NCBI GenBank assembly: GCA_964023275.1
Contig: OZ029921.1
Coordinates: 10,795,306 to 10,859,305 of the forward strand
Length of the DNA: 64,000 nt
Reading direction: 5' to 3'
DNA from: Norana najaformis
Lineage: Eukaryota > Annelida > Clitellata > Crassiclitellata > Hormogastridae
The notes under the pieces were generated by a model that searched no databases, was not told the origin of the DNA, and was given only the letters and a program-made list of their open reading frames with translations. This document shows, piece after piece, positions 1 through 10,059 of this stretch. The stretch's first letter is position 1, and every line of letters starts with the position of its first letter. Made by a program: the position numbers and the translations under genes.

Positions 1-1
1 G

Positions 2-1528
2 CCAAAGGCCCCGCATATATGCTGTGCTACATGTACAACACAGCTTTCACAGTGGTTGAATGGCAAAAGACCATCAATGCCGTTTGCAGTTCCCATGGTG
101 TGGAGAGAGCAAAGCAACCACGTAGATGACTGTTACTTCTGCTTGGTTCCTCCTCTTTCCGGTGGAATAACGAAGCAAAAGAAGTCGACAATAGTCTACC
201 CAAACATTCCGTCAGCATTGAGACCAGTTCCACATGGTGATGGACTTCCTATTCCAGAACCTCCAGCAGAATATATTTTCCTTGATTCATCTGATGAGGA
301 CAAGGGTGAGCCGATATGTTCTTCTCCTGGTCCGTCAGCGTGCAGTGATCCCGATTTTCACTGTGGTGCATCATCAACCCCACACAGAATAACACAGGAA
401 GAACTAAATGACCTTGTTCGTGATTTAGACTTATCCAAAAACAAGGCAGAATTGCTAGGATCAAGACTCCAACAATGGAATCTTCTAGAAGAAGATGTCA
501 CAATTACTTCATATAGAAAGCGCCATCAGCAGTTGGAACCTTTCTTTATGAAGGAAGGTAATCTGGTATTCTGTTCCAATATTGACGACCTCATGAATGC
601 CTTACAGATCACTCATGACCCACAAGAATGGAGACTCTTTGTAGACTCTTCAACACTGAGTCTTAAGGCTGTGCTTTTGCACAATGGAAACCGTCTTCCA
701 TCTATTCCATTAGCGCATGCTGTCCACATGAAAGAGACATACGATAACCTAAAACAGCTACTGCATTCCATTGACTATAACAGGTACAAATGGCACCTGT
801 GTGGTGATTTGAAGGTAGTTGCCATTTTAATGGGACTGCAGCAAGGATATACAAAATATATGTTTCTTGTGTGAGTGGGATAGCCGAGCAAGAGAGTTGC
901 ACTACGTGCGGAAGGAATGGACTCCCAGACAAAACATGGCAGTTGGACAGAAGCTCTGGTCGAGTCTCACAAAATCCTACTACCACCCCTTCACATCAAA
1001 CTAGGTTTGGTGAAGAACTTCGTGAAAGCCATGGACCGCACTTCGCCAGCTTTCCGATACCTGCATGAAAAATTCCCTCGACTCAGCGAAGCAAAGATTA
1101 AAGAGGGAGTTTTTGTGGGTCCTCAGATTAGAAAACTCTTCAAAGATGACCGCTTCAACAACTTGCTGGAGGGTGATGCGAAACAAGCATGGAATGCTTT
1201 TCGTCTAGTGTCTACAGACTTTCTGGGGAATGTTAGGGCAGAAAACTACAAGGAACTAGTAGAAGACATGCTCAAGCAGTACCAGAAATTTCGCTGCAAT
1301 ATGTCTCTGAAGATGCATTTCCTTCATTCCCATCTGGATTTCTTCCCTGACAACTGTGGTATGGTTAGTGACGAACATGGCGAACGTTTTCATCAAGATA
1401 TCGCAACAATGGAGCAAAGGTACCAGGGAAAATGGTCCACTACAATGTTGGCTGACTACTGCTGGACACTCCGCAGAGATGCTCCCGAACAGCTGTACAA
1501 GAGACAGGCAAAAAAATCTAAGAACTAG
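2..1528 (+). pseudogene. DDE-like transposase of the CACTG-ended element, frameshifted (copy 1)
   Basis: This is the same coding region as at 10060-11733, entered partway (from about residue 50 of the other copy). The frame runs to a stop at 872-874. It then needs a shift to continue through a CFLCEWD block, and a second shift at about 950 to join the frame ending at 1528. Conserved blocks visible are WRLFVDSS, CGDLKVV, LPPLHIKLGL, HFLHSHLDFFP, SDEHGERFHQD and MLADYCW. The breaks are identical in both copies, so they predate the last transposition. I recognise the protein only as a repetitive, unnamed invertebrate family; the transposase role is inferred from the terminal repeats and target duplications. 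Confidence 0.75.
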
Positions 1529-1616
1529 TCTATGACCTGGTTTTTACAAATATTAACTGTAAGTGTATCACTATTGGCATGCATTGTGCGATATAAAATT
1601 ACTTCATTTCAGATTA

Positions 1617-1739
1617 CAAAAAAACTAGAGCCAATTCGGCATTTTCACTGTCATATTCGTGTTCAGCACATACAAATTGATAAGAACTGACTAATTTCAT
1701 TTCAGTAACATGACTTTTGTAAAAATTTGTTGTCCAGTG
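1617..1739 (+). repeat. right terminal inverted repeat of copy 1
   Basis: Same sequence as 11822-11944. Read on the minus strand it begins CACTGGACAACA and contains GTTACTGA and TGTGCTGAACACGAATAT, which pair with the left end of copy 2. Confidence 0.8.
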
Positions 1740-3349
1740 ATAACCAGAGATTTGAACCAGAGATGAGCTTCGAATCCTCATTGAAGGTCGAGATCCAATT
1801 GCAAAGATCATTCAGCATTTCAGCTATAATATTCTGTTACGTTTTTGCTTTTAGCGTGTGTTTAACTTTCAAGACCTGAAGCATAATTCTATTCCTGTTA
1901 GTGCATGCAACTATATATGTGTTTCTATCTGCTATGTTTCATGTAACGCTATGATGGAATGACCGAACGAGCTGAGACAACCGAGGCAAATCTCTTCGCC
2001 TTCGACGCTGTCACGTTACACAAGCACAGCGTATCATCTCAGCCAGGGTCACACCAGATCAGAACATTGTAAAGGACTCATTCAGAAGAACTCTGATCAG
2101 GAGCACTTTCAAGTCGCTCCGGAACTGATTCCAACTGATCTGACCATCATAGTTTATTTCATTTTAGCCTGTAGAATTGCTATTAGATCTTAGGACTCGC
2201 ATAACTTAATGAGACTAATTGAGCACTAAGACCCTTTAATTTCGTGGAGCAAGTGCACAGCTCCAGGGAAACTTTAGGACAATCTAGCTGCTCGTCATTC
2301 TCATTTGCATGTCGTAGGCACGTAACACTAGGTTCAACTCTTAGCTTTAGGGCTGCATGTTAAACGAACGAGGACGTTCGCCTTTTAGAAATCAGGACGG
2401 GATATCAGGGAGTTGAAGTAAGTAAGTAGGCTATTGTAGAACATTACACTGCTTAAGTGCTGCCTCGGTATATAGCGGCCAGTTGCTCAGACTAGCCAGT
2501 GAAACATTAGGAACAGATGTTGCCTTGACCATTTCTGAGAAGTAACATAATCTTCAGAAGTCGGCCGCCGATACAGGAGGCCACGACTAGATACAGCGAA
2601 CTAGGTTAGAGGGGCAATCTAAGTAAAGATTCCACCCGAGCAGAAATCCACAGGCAGCACCAGCACCAGCAACAGCTGCAGCAACGACGAAGCAGCAGCC
2701 GCAGTATGATAATAATTAGTAGTTGTGCTGCAGTAGCGAGCAGGTACGGGTACCTCAGAATAGGTATCTCTGAGAAGCCTAGCGGCTCAATAGAAGTAGA
2801 CACAGGCGAAAACTAGTCTAACGTGCAGGTCAGTCGGACAGGGACGACTAGCAGTACAGCCGCAATGCAGAAGGTCTGGAAAGAATTCTTATAAGCTTCT
2901 GCCAGACACGGACTAGAAGTCAGTCTGAAATCAACAGTCAAGAGCAGAGGTCAGTCTGAAGTCAGCGGCCAGAGCAGTCGGTCAGAAGTTAGAAGTCAGT
3001 CTGTATTGCTGCATTCAGACACGCAGAACTGGCAAGATAGGCGACGAGTCGGTCGGACAATCGTTTAGAATAGACTGAGCTGAAAGTCCGGCAAGGCGAA
3101 CATTCTCGTTCTGTGTAATGTAGCTCTATCAACCTAGAAAACGTTTGGAGGACAATCGCGTTGAGAAGACTTTCGTATCGCAAAGACATGCATATCCAGA
3201 GAGACAATAAAACTACAGAAGTTCCTCTCAGTCTAATGACACACACACACAAAGGAACTCTCTGACAGAACCGTTATATACGTAAATGTGTGTGTGTGTT
3301 GCAAAGTATATGCTGTTGTTTTAATAGCATAGTTAAAGACGTACTCTCC
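1740..3349. other. no gene recognised; mixed intergenic or intronic sequence
   Basis: Only short chance ORFs occur. There is a CAG/CAACAG-rich patch near 2650-2710 that could be untranslated or coding for Gln/Ala runs, several short AGTCAGTCTGAAGTC-like direct repeats at 2910-3000, a GTAAGTAAGTAAG run near 2418, and short CA and GT runs at 3240-3300. I could not assign any of it. Confidence 0.5.
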
Positions 3350-3480
3350 TTCTAACCGGGGTAATTCTCCTGTTGGGTCACGAGATGGATATGCATGGCG
3401 AAGAGCCAATCTCAGCATAGCCGGAATCTGACCCGTTGACTCTGGGTCGTCGAACTACCTACCCTCGAACTCGGAGCCTC
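3350..3480. repeat. short interspersed repeat related to 5690-5770
   Basis: It shares TTGGGTCACGAGAT followed by CATAGCCGGA with 5710-5757, separated by diverged sequence. It looks like an old SINE-type or tail repeat; two copies only are visible here. Confidence 0.4.
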
Positions 3481-4219
3481 AGGCATCATCTTGGCACAAT
3501 ACAATATAACACAACTATAATTTAATAATACCATCCTTACAAAATTCGGAAGTGCAAAAAGAGTACACTGAAACCGGGCAACAGGAAACATTAAGAACCA
3601 TATACAGACTGAAATAAATAAGTTTTCAGTTTAGAGCGAAAGATAATCTCGTTAATTAAGAGAGTTGCTAACATGAGGAAGTAGAGAGTTCCAGATGGAG
3701 GGACCAGTAACTGCGATTGAACGCCGGCAAAGACAAGACGTATACTAGGAACGCCACACTTTCCAGAGGATGCAGATTGAAGACAGAACCAGCCTTAGAA
3801 CAGAGCTGCAGGGTCTAACCAAGTATCGTGATCCCAAACAGAATTTACAGCGCGATCTCTAGCACTTGCTAGATTTATCTAGAACGAAATGTAACAACTC
3901 ATCAGGTGTGCCGACTTGGGAGTCTGAAGGAGCTGGATGAAGACGAAAGTTCAGGAAGTTCATGCAGATGCTTCTGCTTTTCTGTGTAACGTCAAGTCGT
4001 CTACGCACAGTTTGAATTCTACATGTGTGTTCTGGAATGCTTGTACAAGGGTCCTACCCTTCACTCTACATGTAGGGATTCGGGCAAGTGGGATCAGAAA
4101 AAGATAGGAGCTCGTCACACGACATACATACCTCTATTAGTACATACACAAATACATACATACTGTGAAGAAAGAGGGATTTCTGTCCTCAGTTTCCTGC
4201 TAAGCTGATGCAAAATTAA
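3481..4219. other. no gene recognised
   Basis: AT-leaning sequence with small ORFs only. The ORF at 4023-4208 has no recognisable domain and no splice context. I see nothing supportable. Confidence 0.5.
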
Positions 4220-5112
4220 TTCTTCACGGATTTTCTGCGTTTCAGACGGTTTTTGTTGCAAGTTGTCGTGGCTTCTCCTACAGCGAAGGACACTGGTTTC
4301 CAAATGAATAGTCTGCTGTCGTGGCAAGAAAAAGCCTATAAAAAGCAAAAGCACGAAAGATTTTGTAGCGGTAGTCTGTCATGTATTCAGTCAACAGTTT
4401 ATGCTACAAATGTCGGTATCTATGTCGATGAAACCCGCGCCTCAGATTCAGGTGTACTCACATTGCGCGCGTTACAAGTGCTTTAATAAATAATAAATAA
4501 ATAAAAAATAAAATAAAATAAAATATTGAATAATCCATAAGCTTGAGAGCAATCTATATGAGCTGCTGTCTTCATTGAAGACACCTATATTCGTATGTAT
4601 TGCGACGATGTATTTCTGGAATGGAGATTACATCAGACAATGGGGTTCATAATTTCTAGTTCTGGCTATGTGAAATGTGAATTGAGGGCCTCCAAGTTAA
4701 TTAGCAACGTAGAAATGCAAACAAGATAACTTGACATTGTCGACAATCTTTCGAAGTGTCAAAAGATTGGGCTTTGAACTATCGAATCGCCCGATTTTTT
4801 GCGTAGCATTAACTCGAGAAGAGACACACAGTCTTTGATTTTTTACTTGCATAATTAAATAAACGAATTAGTTAAACAGCAGTACTTGAGTCATCGACAT
4901 ACATACCGACATTTGTAGCATAAACTGTTGACTGAATACATGACAGACTACCGCTACAAAATCTTTCTCGTGCTTTTCCGATCACTACTTATAGGCTTTT
5001 TCTTGGCACGACAGCAGACTATTCATTTGGAAACCAGTGTCCTTCGCTGTAGGAGAACCCACGACAACTTGCAACAAAAACCGTCTGAAACGCAGTAAAT
5101 CCATGAAGAAAA
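4220..5112. repeat. long inverted repeat: ~212-bp arms around ~460 bp
   Basis: The left arm (about 4220-4431) and right arm (about 4892-5112) are reverse complements with only scattered mismatches. They share, for example, GACGGTTTTTGTTGCAAGTT on one side and its complement on the other. The loop is AT-rich and non-coding. No convincing target duplication is visible at the outer edges. This could be a foldback or MITE-type element, or two oppositely placed copies of one repeat. ORFs in the arms are mirror images of each other and are not taken as genes. Confidence 0.7.
4485..4523. repeat. AATAAA-type microsatellite
   Basis: Tandem AAATA/AAAATA units within the loop of the inverted repeat, typical of a retroelement tail or simple repeat. 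Confidence 0.7.
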
Positions 5113-5685
5113 CGATAAATAATTCCGACATATGGACTCGACAACAGTATAAGTCTAAATATGCCAGAATTATGGAGAAAATTCCGTTTTCGGACGAATA
5201 ATTATAAGGACGAGTCAACGACCAACATGACCAAAATGGCCTTGGACATGCTATGATATAGGCTGAAGTCTCCTTGTGCTACGTTGCCAAGATACAGTAG
5301 TTAGTTAAGGCTCTGTCTTGAAGAGATGTGGGTCAATAATATCAGGTAGAGGGTTTCTGTGTTTCGTTTGAGATCGAAAGACCGACAGTCTTCGAGTGTC
5401 ATTTGAGTGGAAGGAGATCCGTTTGTTAGATCAGTCAGCCACCCCTTTTACACTGTACGCCGGCCTTACAGAAATCCATATTTCTGGAACGTTAGTCTTA
5501 ACCCATTCTAGTGATCATACCTTTGGTTCTAGTTGAGAACTGATTGACTGGCTGATTGTGTGTTAAACGGAGTTGATTGACTGACATTAGTGTCGAACAG
5601 AAAAGTTTTATCTTGTATTCTGTGTATCCTGTTTAGTATTGTATGTTGGATAATCTCATGGTTACAGATGTAGGAATATTCACCT
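5113..5685. other. no gene recognised
   Basis: Mixed sequence with no coding frame longer than about 35 codons outside the inverted-repeat shadow, and no recognised repeat. Confidence 0.5.
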
Positions 5686-5995
5686 TTTCGCCGGGATACA
5701 ACCCTATTGGGTCACGAGATAGGTTAGCAGGGCATATGGTCAAGCTCCCATAGCCGGACCCCTGGCCTAGTTAGCTACACCGGTAAATGCATATGCCAAG
5801 GAGCCTTTGTGCGTGAGAATCCCCAGTTCACAACCTGAAGGTGGCTTACTTCCGAGATTTGAATCTCGGGCTAAAACGGTCCGTGCACTGGACCTTAACT
5901 GGCGTGGTGCCCATTCAAGCGGACAGCGGTGGTGAAGGATCACACCCGAGCAGGGTTGAAGCCATACGGTCGCTATAGAAAACTGTACATTTACA
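5686..5995 (+). repeat. interspersed repeat, copy 1 (second copy 26429-26660)
   Basis: It shares with 26429-26660 a long colinear series: CGGTAAATGC/ACGC, ATGCCAAG.AGCC, AACGGTCCGTGCAC, GGCGTGG.GCCCATTCAA and GCCATACGGTCGCTATA. A GAGATTTGAATCTC segment near 5858 resembles a pol III B box, so a SINE is plausible but not shown. The first 80 bases match 3350-3480. Confidence 0.6.
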
Positions 5996-6154
5996 TTTAC
6001 CCCGACCCATTGGTCCTGCGTCCTGCGTCATTGCATTACTATCGGACGCGGGTGCCTTGGCAATATTCTGGTAGCTGAGCCATGTGCTTGACTCTCCCTA
6101 TCCGTGGGGTATTGGAACCGGGCAAACCCGACCACAATAAACTCAGGAGTTCGT

Positions 6155-6255
6155 TATAGTACATACATATACACCTACATACCTACCTACATACCACCTA
6201 CATACCTACCTACATACCACCTACATACATACATTCATTCATGCATGCATACGCA
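6155..6255. repeat. CATA/CCTA microsatellite
   Basis: Impure tandem array of ACATACCTACCTACAT-like units ending in CATTCATTCATGCATGCAT. The short ORF over it (6104-6361) is a by-product of the repeat. Confidence 0.8.
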
Positions 6256-6265
6256 TATACACGTT

Positions 6266-6966
6266 CATAGGTCATCCAGCATGTACCGGTATATGGCATA
6301 TGGCCAATGCACTTGCCTTTCACCTATGCTTTCAGGTTTCGAATCCTGGTACGTAACGTGATATTGGAAACTCGTTATCAAGTCGACCAGGAAAACGTTC
6401 TCCAGCTGATAGATTGCTGTTTTTGTTCGCAGAAATAAATTAGGCCTACCCTTCAACTCCAGACCACGCCTCTTTCAGCAGAGGCGTGCAATAAATTATG
6501 AACTATTAACGATAATTAACTGTACCTGCTTAACTTTACATATGGACATATATGGGTAAAGTTAGTCTAGGCCCATCTTACCTTACTAAGGCTGGCAGGT
6601 CAGAGATATGGATACGGAGTTGGTATGCGCAAAGAAATTAAGAGGCATCGAGCCCGGTTGGAGTAGTTGGCCAGCTGACTGGCCGTAGCGTTTTACCTAC
6701 GCCCTTTTAACCTTTTAACATTCTAGGAAGATGAGCCAACCATGGCAAAGATGCTTGCATTTCTAGTCAGATCACCTTGAGCCGTGGAGATTCTACGGTT
6801 CAGCAAAGATTACACCGAAGTGCAAATATATAGTGAGCGCAGCCAGCCAGAGAGTTGCGTATGAGCAAGGTTTAATATTTTACAAATATGTGGAATTGAA
6901 TAAAGAATATGGTTGTCTATGATTGTCCATGGTCTATGATTTAATTCGAGATTGTGTACGTTGTAG
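6266..6966. other. no gene recognised; probable intron 5' of the 6967 exon
   Basis: Non-coding sequence. The last bases before 6967 read GTGTACGTTGTAG, a usable but weak splice acceptor. Confidence 0.4.
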
Positions 6967-7065
6967 GGAACGGAGGCTATTCACAGTCGTATGGTTCGCC
7001 GGTGTCGTCCTATCCTCCCACCCAGTATGCATACGAGCCTAACTGGGCAGCTGTCCGATACGCGG
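6967..7065 (+). CDS. putative internal exon A of a host gene
   Basis: A 99-bp open segment is bounded by an acceptor (TTGTAG, 6961-6966) and a donor (GTATAA from 7066). The frame beginning at 6969 reads as Ser/Tyr/Pro/Gln-rich protein, including SQSYGSPVSSYPPTQYAYEP. It ends with one base of a split codon. That base plus the first two bases of 12468-12625 completes Ala and keeps the frame open through the next exon. The Tyr/Gly/Ala-rich composition resembles the low-complexity C-terminal regions of RNA-binding or transcription factors, but I cannot name the gene. Upstream exons were not found in the window. Confidence 0.55.
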
Positions 7066-8429
7066 GTATAAATGCCAACTAGTTTTTCCGTTAGAGTCTT
7101 TTGACTCAGTTTGAAGAATCTCTTGCCTCCATTCTGACTCAACCTTTCCAGTCAAAATTCAATTTATTAAAATCTTCTATTTTTATATTATGTGTACTAG
7201 ACTAACTAAATAAGTTAAAAGCTACTAGACTGGATGATGGTTGACGGATACGGTAAACTGAAGGAGGCGGCCCAACAACGTCAGGAACGGCATCATTTGA
7301 CGTTCGAACCCACCTGCCCCCTAGGCAAAGAACTTGAAGAAGAAGAGAATCTTTCCTGATTGACTTCGGATTTTGGATTGGAGCTGTCAAGCATGACATT
7401 AGATTGGCGTTTCGAAGCAAGGTTATCGAAGTTTCCGATTCTGAAAAGGTTGCATTAGGGCCAATAGAGTTATCCGAAAAATCCCGTTGGACTCCTGGCA
7501 GGTCAAGATTACTGGACCTCTGGACCCTAAAATTCCGAAACTTATTTCTTTATATGACATTTTCTGTCGCATATTCGGTAATTACAGAGGGCTTCTGTAA
7601 ATATTCATACACTGAAGCCTACCAGAGAATCTCCGAACGCAGGTCCCACTTTGCTGCTCAGTAATGACATTGCTTTGGTCAGCCGTCGATGTAGGCCTAT
7701 GACCAAACGGCGTAGGCCAGACTTCTTGCCGGAAGTTAAGCTACGTGTTGTGTTGGTTTTAAATCCTGCTACTGAAATGTTCTTTTATTCACCTTTTAAA
7801 ATTAACTTAATTTAGTAGTTTGTCTATTGTTTCATCAAGGAAGTATTTTGTTTTACCCCGTTTGGTTTAGTAAATTTGTATTTTGCTTGACTGTTTTGGC
7901 AAGCCATCTGTTTCCCTTATTTTCATTCATTCATTCACTCCGCCGGGTTGTTTACTTTCCTGAACTCCGTTGTGTACAGTGAACCCCTCCTTCTCTTTAA
8001 CAGAATTCTACCATAGGTCTAACACTAATATAGGCCTGACACCTTTCAATTGCATTGAGCTTAGGAGTCGGGTCAAAAGCTGAAGACTCTTGACTTGTCT
8101 CCTTTAGACAATGGGTTCCGTCTTTAATGCAGCCGTTCCCTTCGAGTTTCACGTTTTATGATTGGCCATTTTGTGCTTATCAGTGAAGTTCCGTGTTTCT
8201 GTGCAATTTTTGCCCCTTACAGATTAACATCTTAAATGAACATCATTTGCTATGATACTCTTTGTTACAGTTCCTCTCTTCTGTTTACTTTCACACATAC
8301 GACCTCAGTCTACCCAGCCATCACCTCATGTCGTTGTTGAAACTAATGACTTTATTTTAGTTTGCATGTTTCTGAAGCCTATTTCTTTTAGCTACTTTAA
8401 GAAGTACTAGTCACTTCAGGCCGTTACCC
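7066..8429 (+). other. intron sequence between exons A and B, first part
   Basis: No gene recognised. A small ORF at 7404-7664 has no known domain. The sequence becomes T-rich after 7740. Confidence 0.45.
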
Positions 8430-9418
8430 TTGCGATTTTTGAATTTCTTCACTTTGACTTATTCAGTTAGCACTGGGCAAAACCTCCTCCCTCTCGGGAG
8501 TGGCCCGGAGGCGGACTCGTGCAAGCACTCGTCCATCAAGTTTATCGATACTGTTTCCGTCACCAGTTCAAAGAATGCTGTATGCCCTCTCCCTTTCCCC
8601 CTGGGGTCGGGGTTCCGGGATTTTACCCTGCACGCAATAGGGCGACCCACTCCGAGCCCACCACTTGCTTTACAGGCGGCCGCTTGTCACTCTCCAGTTC
8701 GAGCCGGGGATATCGGCACCTGTTCCCTCACGTGCTCTATCGAGGCCCTCGACAATGGTGTGTGTCAGCCCTGCGCCCCGAATTACATACTCTGTCCCGA
8801 TGACGACCAGTGAGAAAGGTGCAATCACTACTGCATCGATCGGTTGGCACTCGACCCAACTCTTTATGTATTTCCGCATTAGGTGGGCAGCGATGGGCCC
8901 TTTCTCCCTCCGTCCTGTACGGAAATCAGTCCTGTACGGAGCACGATCCTTTCGGAACACGCTCATATACTGGAATTCAGTTGACAGGCAAGGCCGGTGA
9001 GCAGCCTGTTAGTTGCCTGACAGAACAGCTATAGAGCAGACGGGTGTTGCGGCACCCCGCTCAGGGAGTCGAAGTTGACCTCACTACTCGGCTCCATGCT
9101 TTTCGCTTCCGCCACGACGATATCACGCAGCAGAAACTACTAAACACTTCCTCTTATGGTATCCAACCAATCAACCTCTGTGAGGCGGGATGCCCCATTT
9201 GCCATCTAACTTGGCCGACCGCTCCAAGCCGCGAAGCGTACGAAGAGCAGATCGGCTGGAACTCTAGGGTAACCACTATGTATATGAGTGGCACCGTTAA
9301 AGCCCGTGAAGCTGCCTCTAGATTTTACTGCAGCGACCTTAGCCCCCATAGGTCACCACTTGTCCAGCTAAGCATTGCTCTGCGGGGTAGACTCACGGGG
9401 AACAGACTAACGGACTCA

Positions 9419-9433
<15 letters not shown>
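8430..9433. other. GC-richer block with overlapping ORFs, unidentified
   Basis: About 1 kb stands out as more GC-rich than its surroundings, with long ORFs open in several frames at once: 8430-8813, 8665-9000 and 9044-9433 on plus and 8670-8966 on minus. None shows a domain I recognise, and the frames are not colinear pieces of one obvious protein. Short internal repeats occur, for example CTGTACGGA near 8916-8941. It does not read as rRNA. A decayed coding element or a structured non-coding insert are both possible. Confidence 0.35.
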
Positions 9434-9449
<16 letters not shown>

Positions 9450-9486
9450 TCCGCGCGAAGCCTATTCTGAAGCCTATTCCTTTTAC

Positions 9487-9609
9487 CTTAAAAATTGACA
9501 GTGGAGTTGCCTTTCTTCACAAATCACACTTGAAACTTACTAGCTATCCTTCACTCATTACAACTCCAAAGTCATTTGAAAGCTTTACCGCTATCATGAA
9601 CTCTGGAAA
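9487..9609 (+). pseudogene. LINE endonuclease fragment, left half (interrupted)
   Basis: The translation shows GVAFLHKSHLKL, then TTPKSFES and MNSGN, a block of the APE-type endonuclease of CR1/L2-like LINEs; 53460-53600 holds the same region. The fragment stops at the TGG AAA preceding the transposon. The remainder resumes at 11948, giving SGNRRLVFVNIY across the junction when one AAA copy is counted. This identifies the older host sequence and proves the insertion polarity. Confidence 0.75.
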
Positions 9610-9719
9610 CAATGGTCAACATAGAAATCGTTACTGACTGGAAAAGGCCCTAATGTGTAGCATCTCGGTGTGCTGAACACGAATATAACCATAAAAATTT
9701 TTTATTGGCTCTCGTTTTG
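9610..9719 (+). repeat. left terminal inverted repeat of copy 2
   Basis: Pairs imperfectly with 11822-11944. The outer 12 bp match 10/12, GTTACTGA lies at 9630-9637, an 18-bp perfect core at 9669-9686, and TTGGCTCT near 9705-9712. Spacing from GTTACTGA to the core is 31 bp on both arms; the right arm carries about 10 bp more between terminus and GTTACTGA. Confidence 0.85.
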
Positions 9720-9904
9720 AAAATATTTCATATAGTTCATTTTTTATGTTTCACCATGTAAATTTATGCAGTAGGACTGCGACAATATCCTAAATAAGTC
9801 TAGAATGATGTAATATTCCACCTCATTGCATAATCCCATCATGGACACATCATGCACAGTTGATTACGTCATTTTCTGATGCAATGTAAAACTACACCCA
9901 GTCG

Positions 9905-9944
9905 GCTGCTGACGTAAGATGACGTCAGCAGCGTACTATATAAA
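9905..9944 (+). promoter_or_regulatory. transposon promoter: CRE palindrome and TATA box
   Basis: TATATAAA at 9937-9944 lies 116 bp before the ATG at 10060. Just upstream, 9905-9915 and 9922-9932 form an 11-bp inverted repeat (GCTGCTGACGT / ACGTCAGCAGC) that includes a perfect TGACGTCA at 9920-9927, the CREB/ATF site consensus. The third family member has a TATATAAA at 18534 in a similar place. Confidence 0.55.
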
Positions 9945-10059
9945 GCGAGTCGGAACGGTTGAGCATTTACAAAATTACAGACTTTGTGCGAGACAGTTTA
10001 AGTTACTGTTTTATAAAACTATTATTACTTTATCCATTTAGATACAATACAGAACAGTA

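Larger units (their letters stand above)
1..1739 (+). mobile_element. CACTG-ended DNA transposon, copy 1 (5' part outside window)
   Basis: This stretch matches 10206-11944 with no difference I could find (offset 10205), including coding frame, frameshifts and right terminal repeat. It ends at the same ...TGTCCAGTG terminus, after which the flanks differ: ATAACC here, AAATCG in copy 2. That makes it an independent insertion of the same element, not a segmental duplication. About 600 bp of its left end lies before the window, so its left repeat and target duplication cannot be checked. The near-identity implies very recent transposition, or an assembly duplication ending exactly at the element terminus, which is less likely. 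Confidence 0.85.

Noticed and set aside
8430-9433. Ribosomal RNA fragment
   Set aside because: No conserved rRNA segment recognised; it stays unassigned.
9621-9630. GAAATCG near both ends of copy 2 as a 7-bp target duplication
   Set aside because: The left occurrence lies inside the terminal repeat. The 3-bp AAA fits the termini, the LINE frame across the site, and the TTA of the third element.
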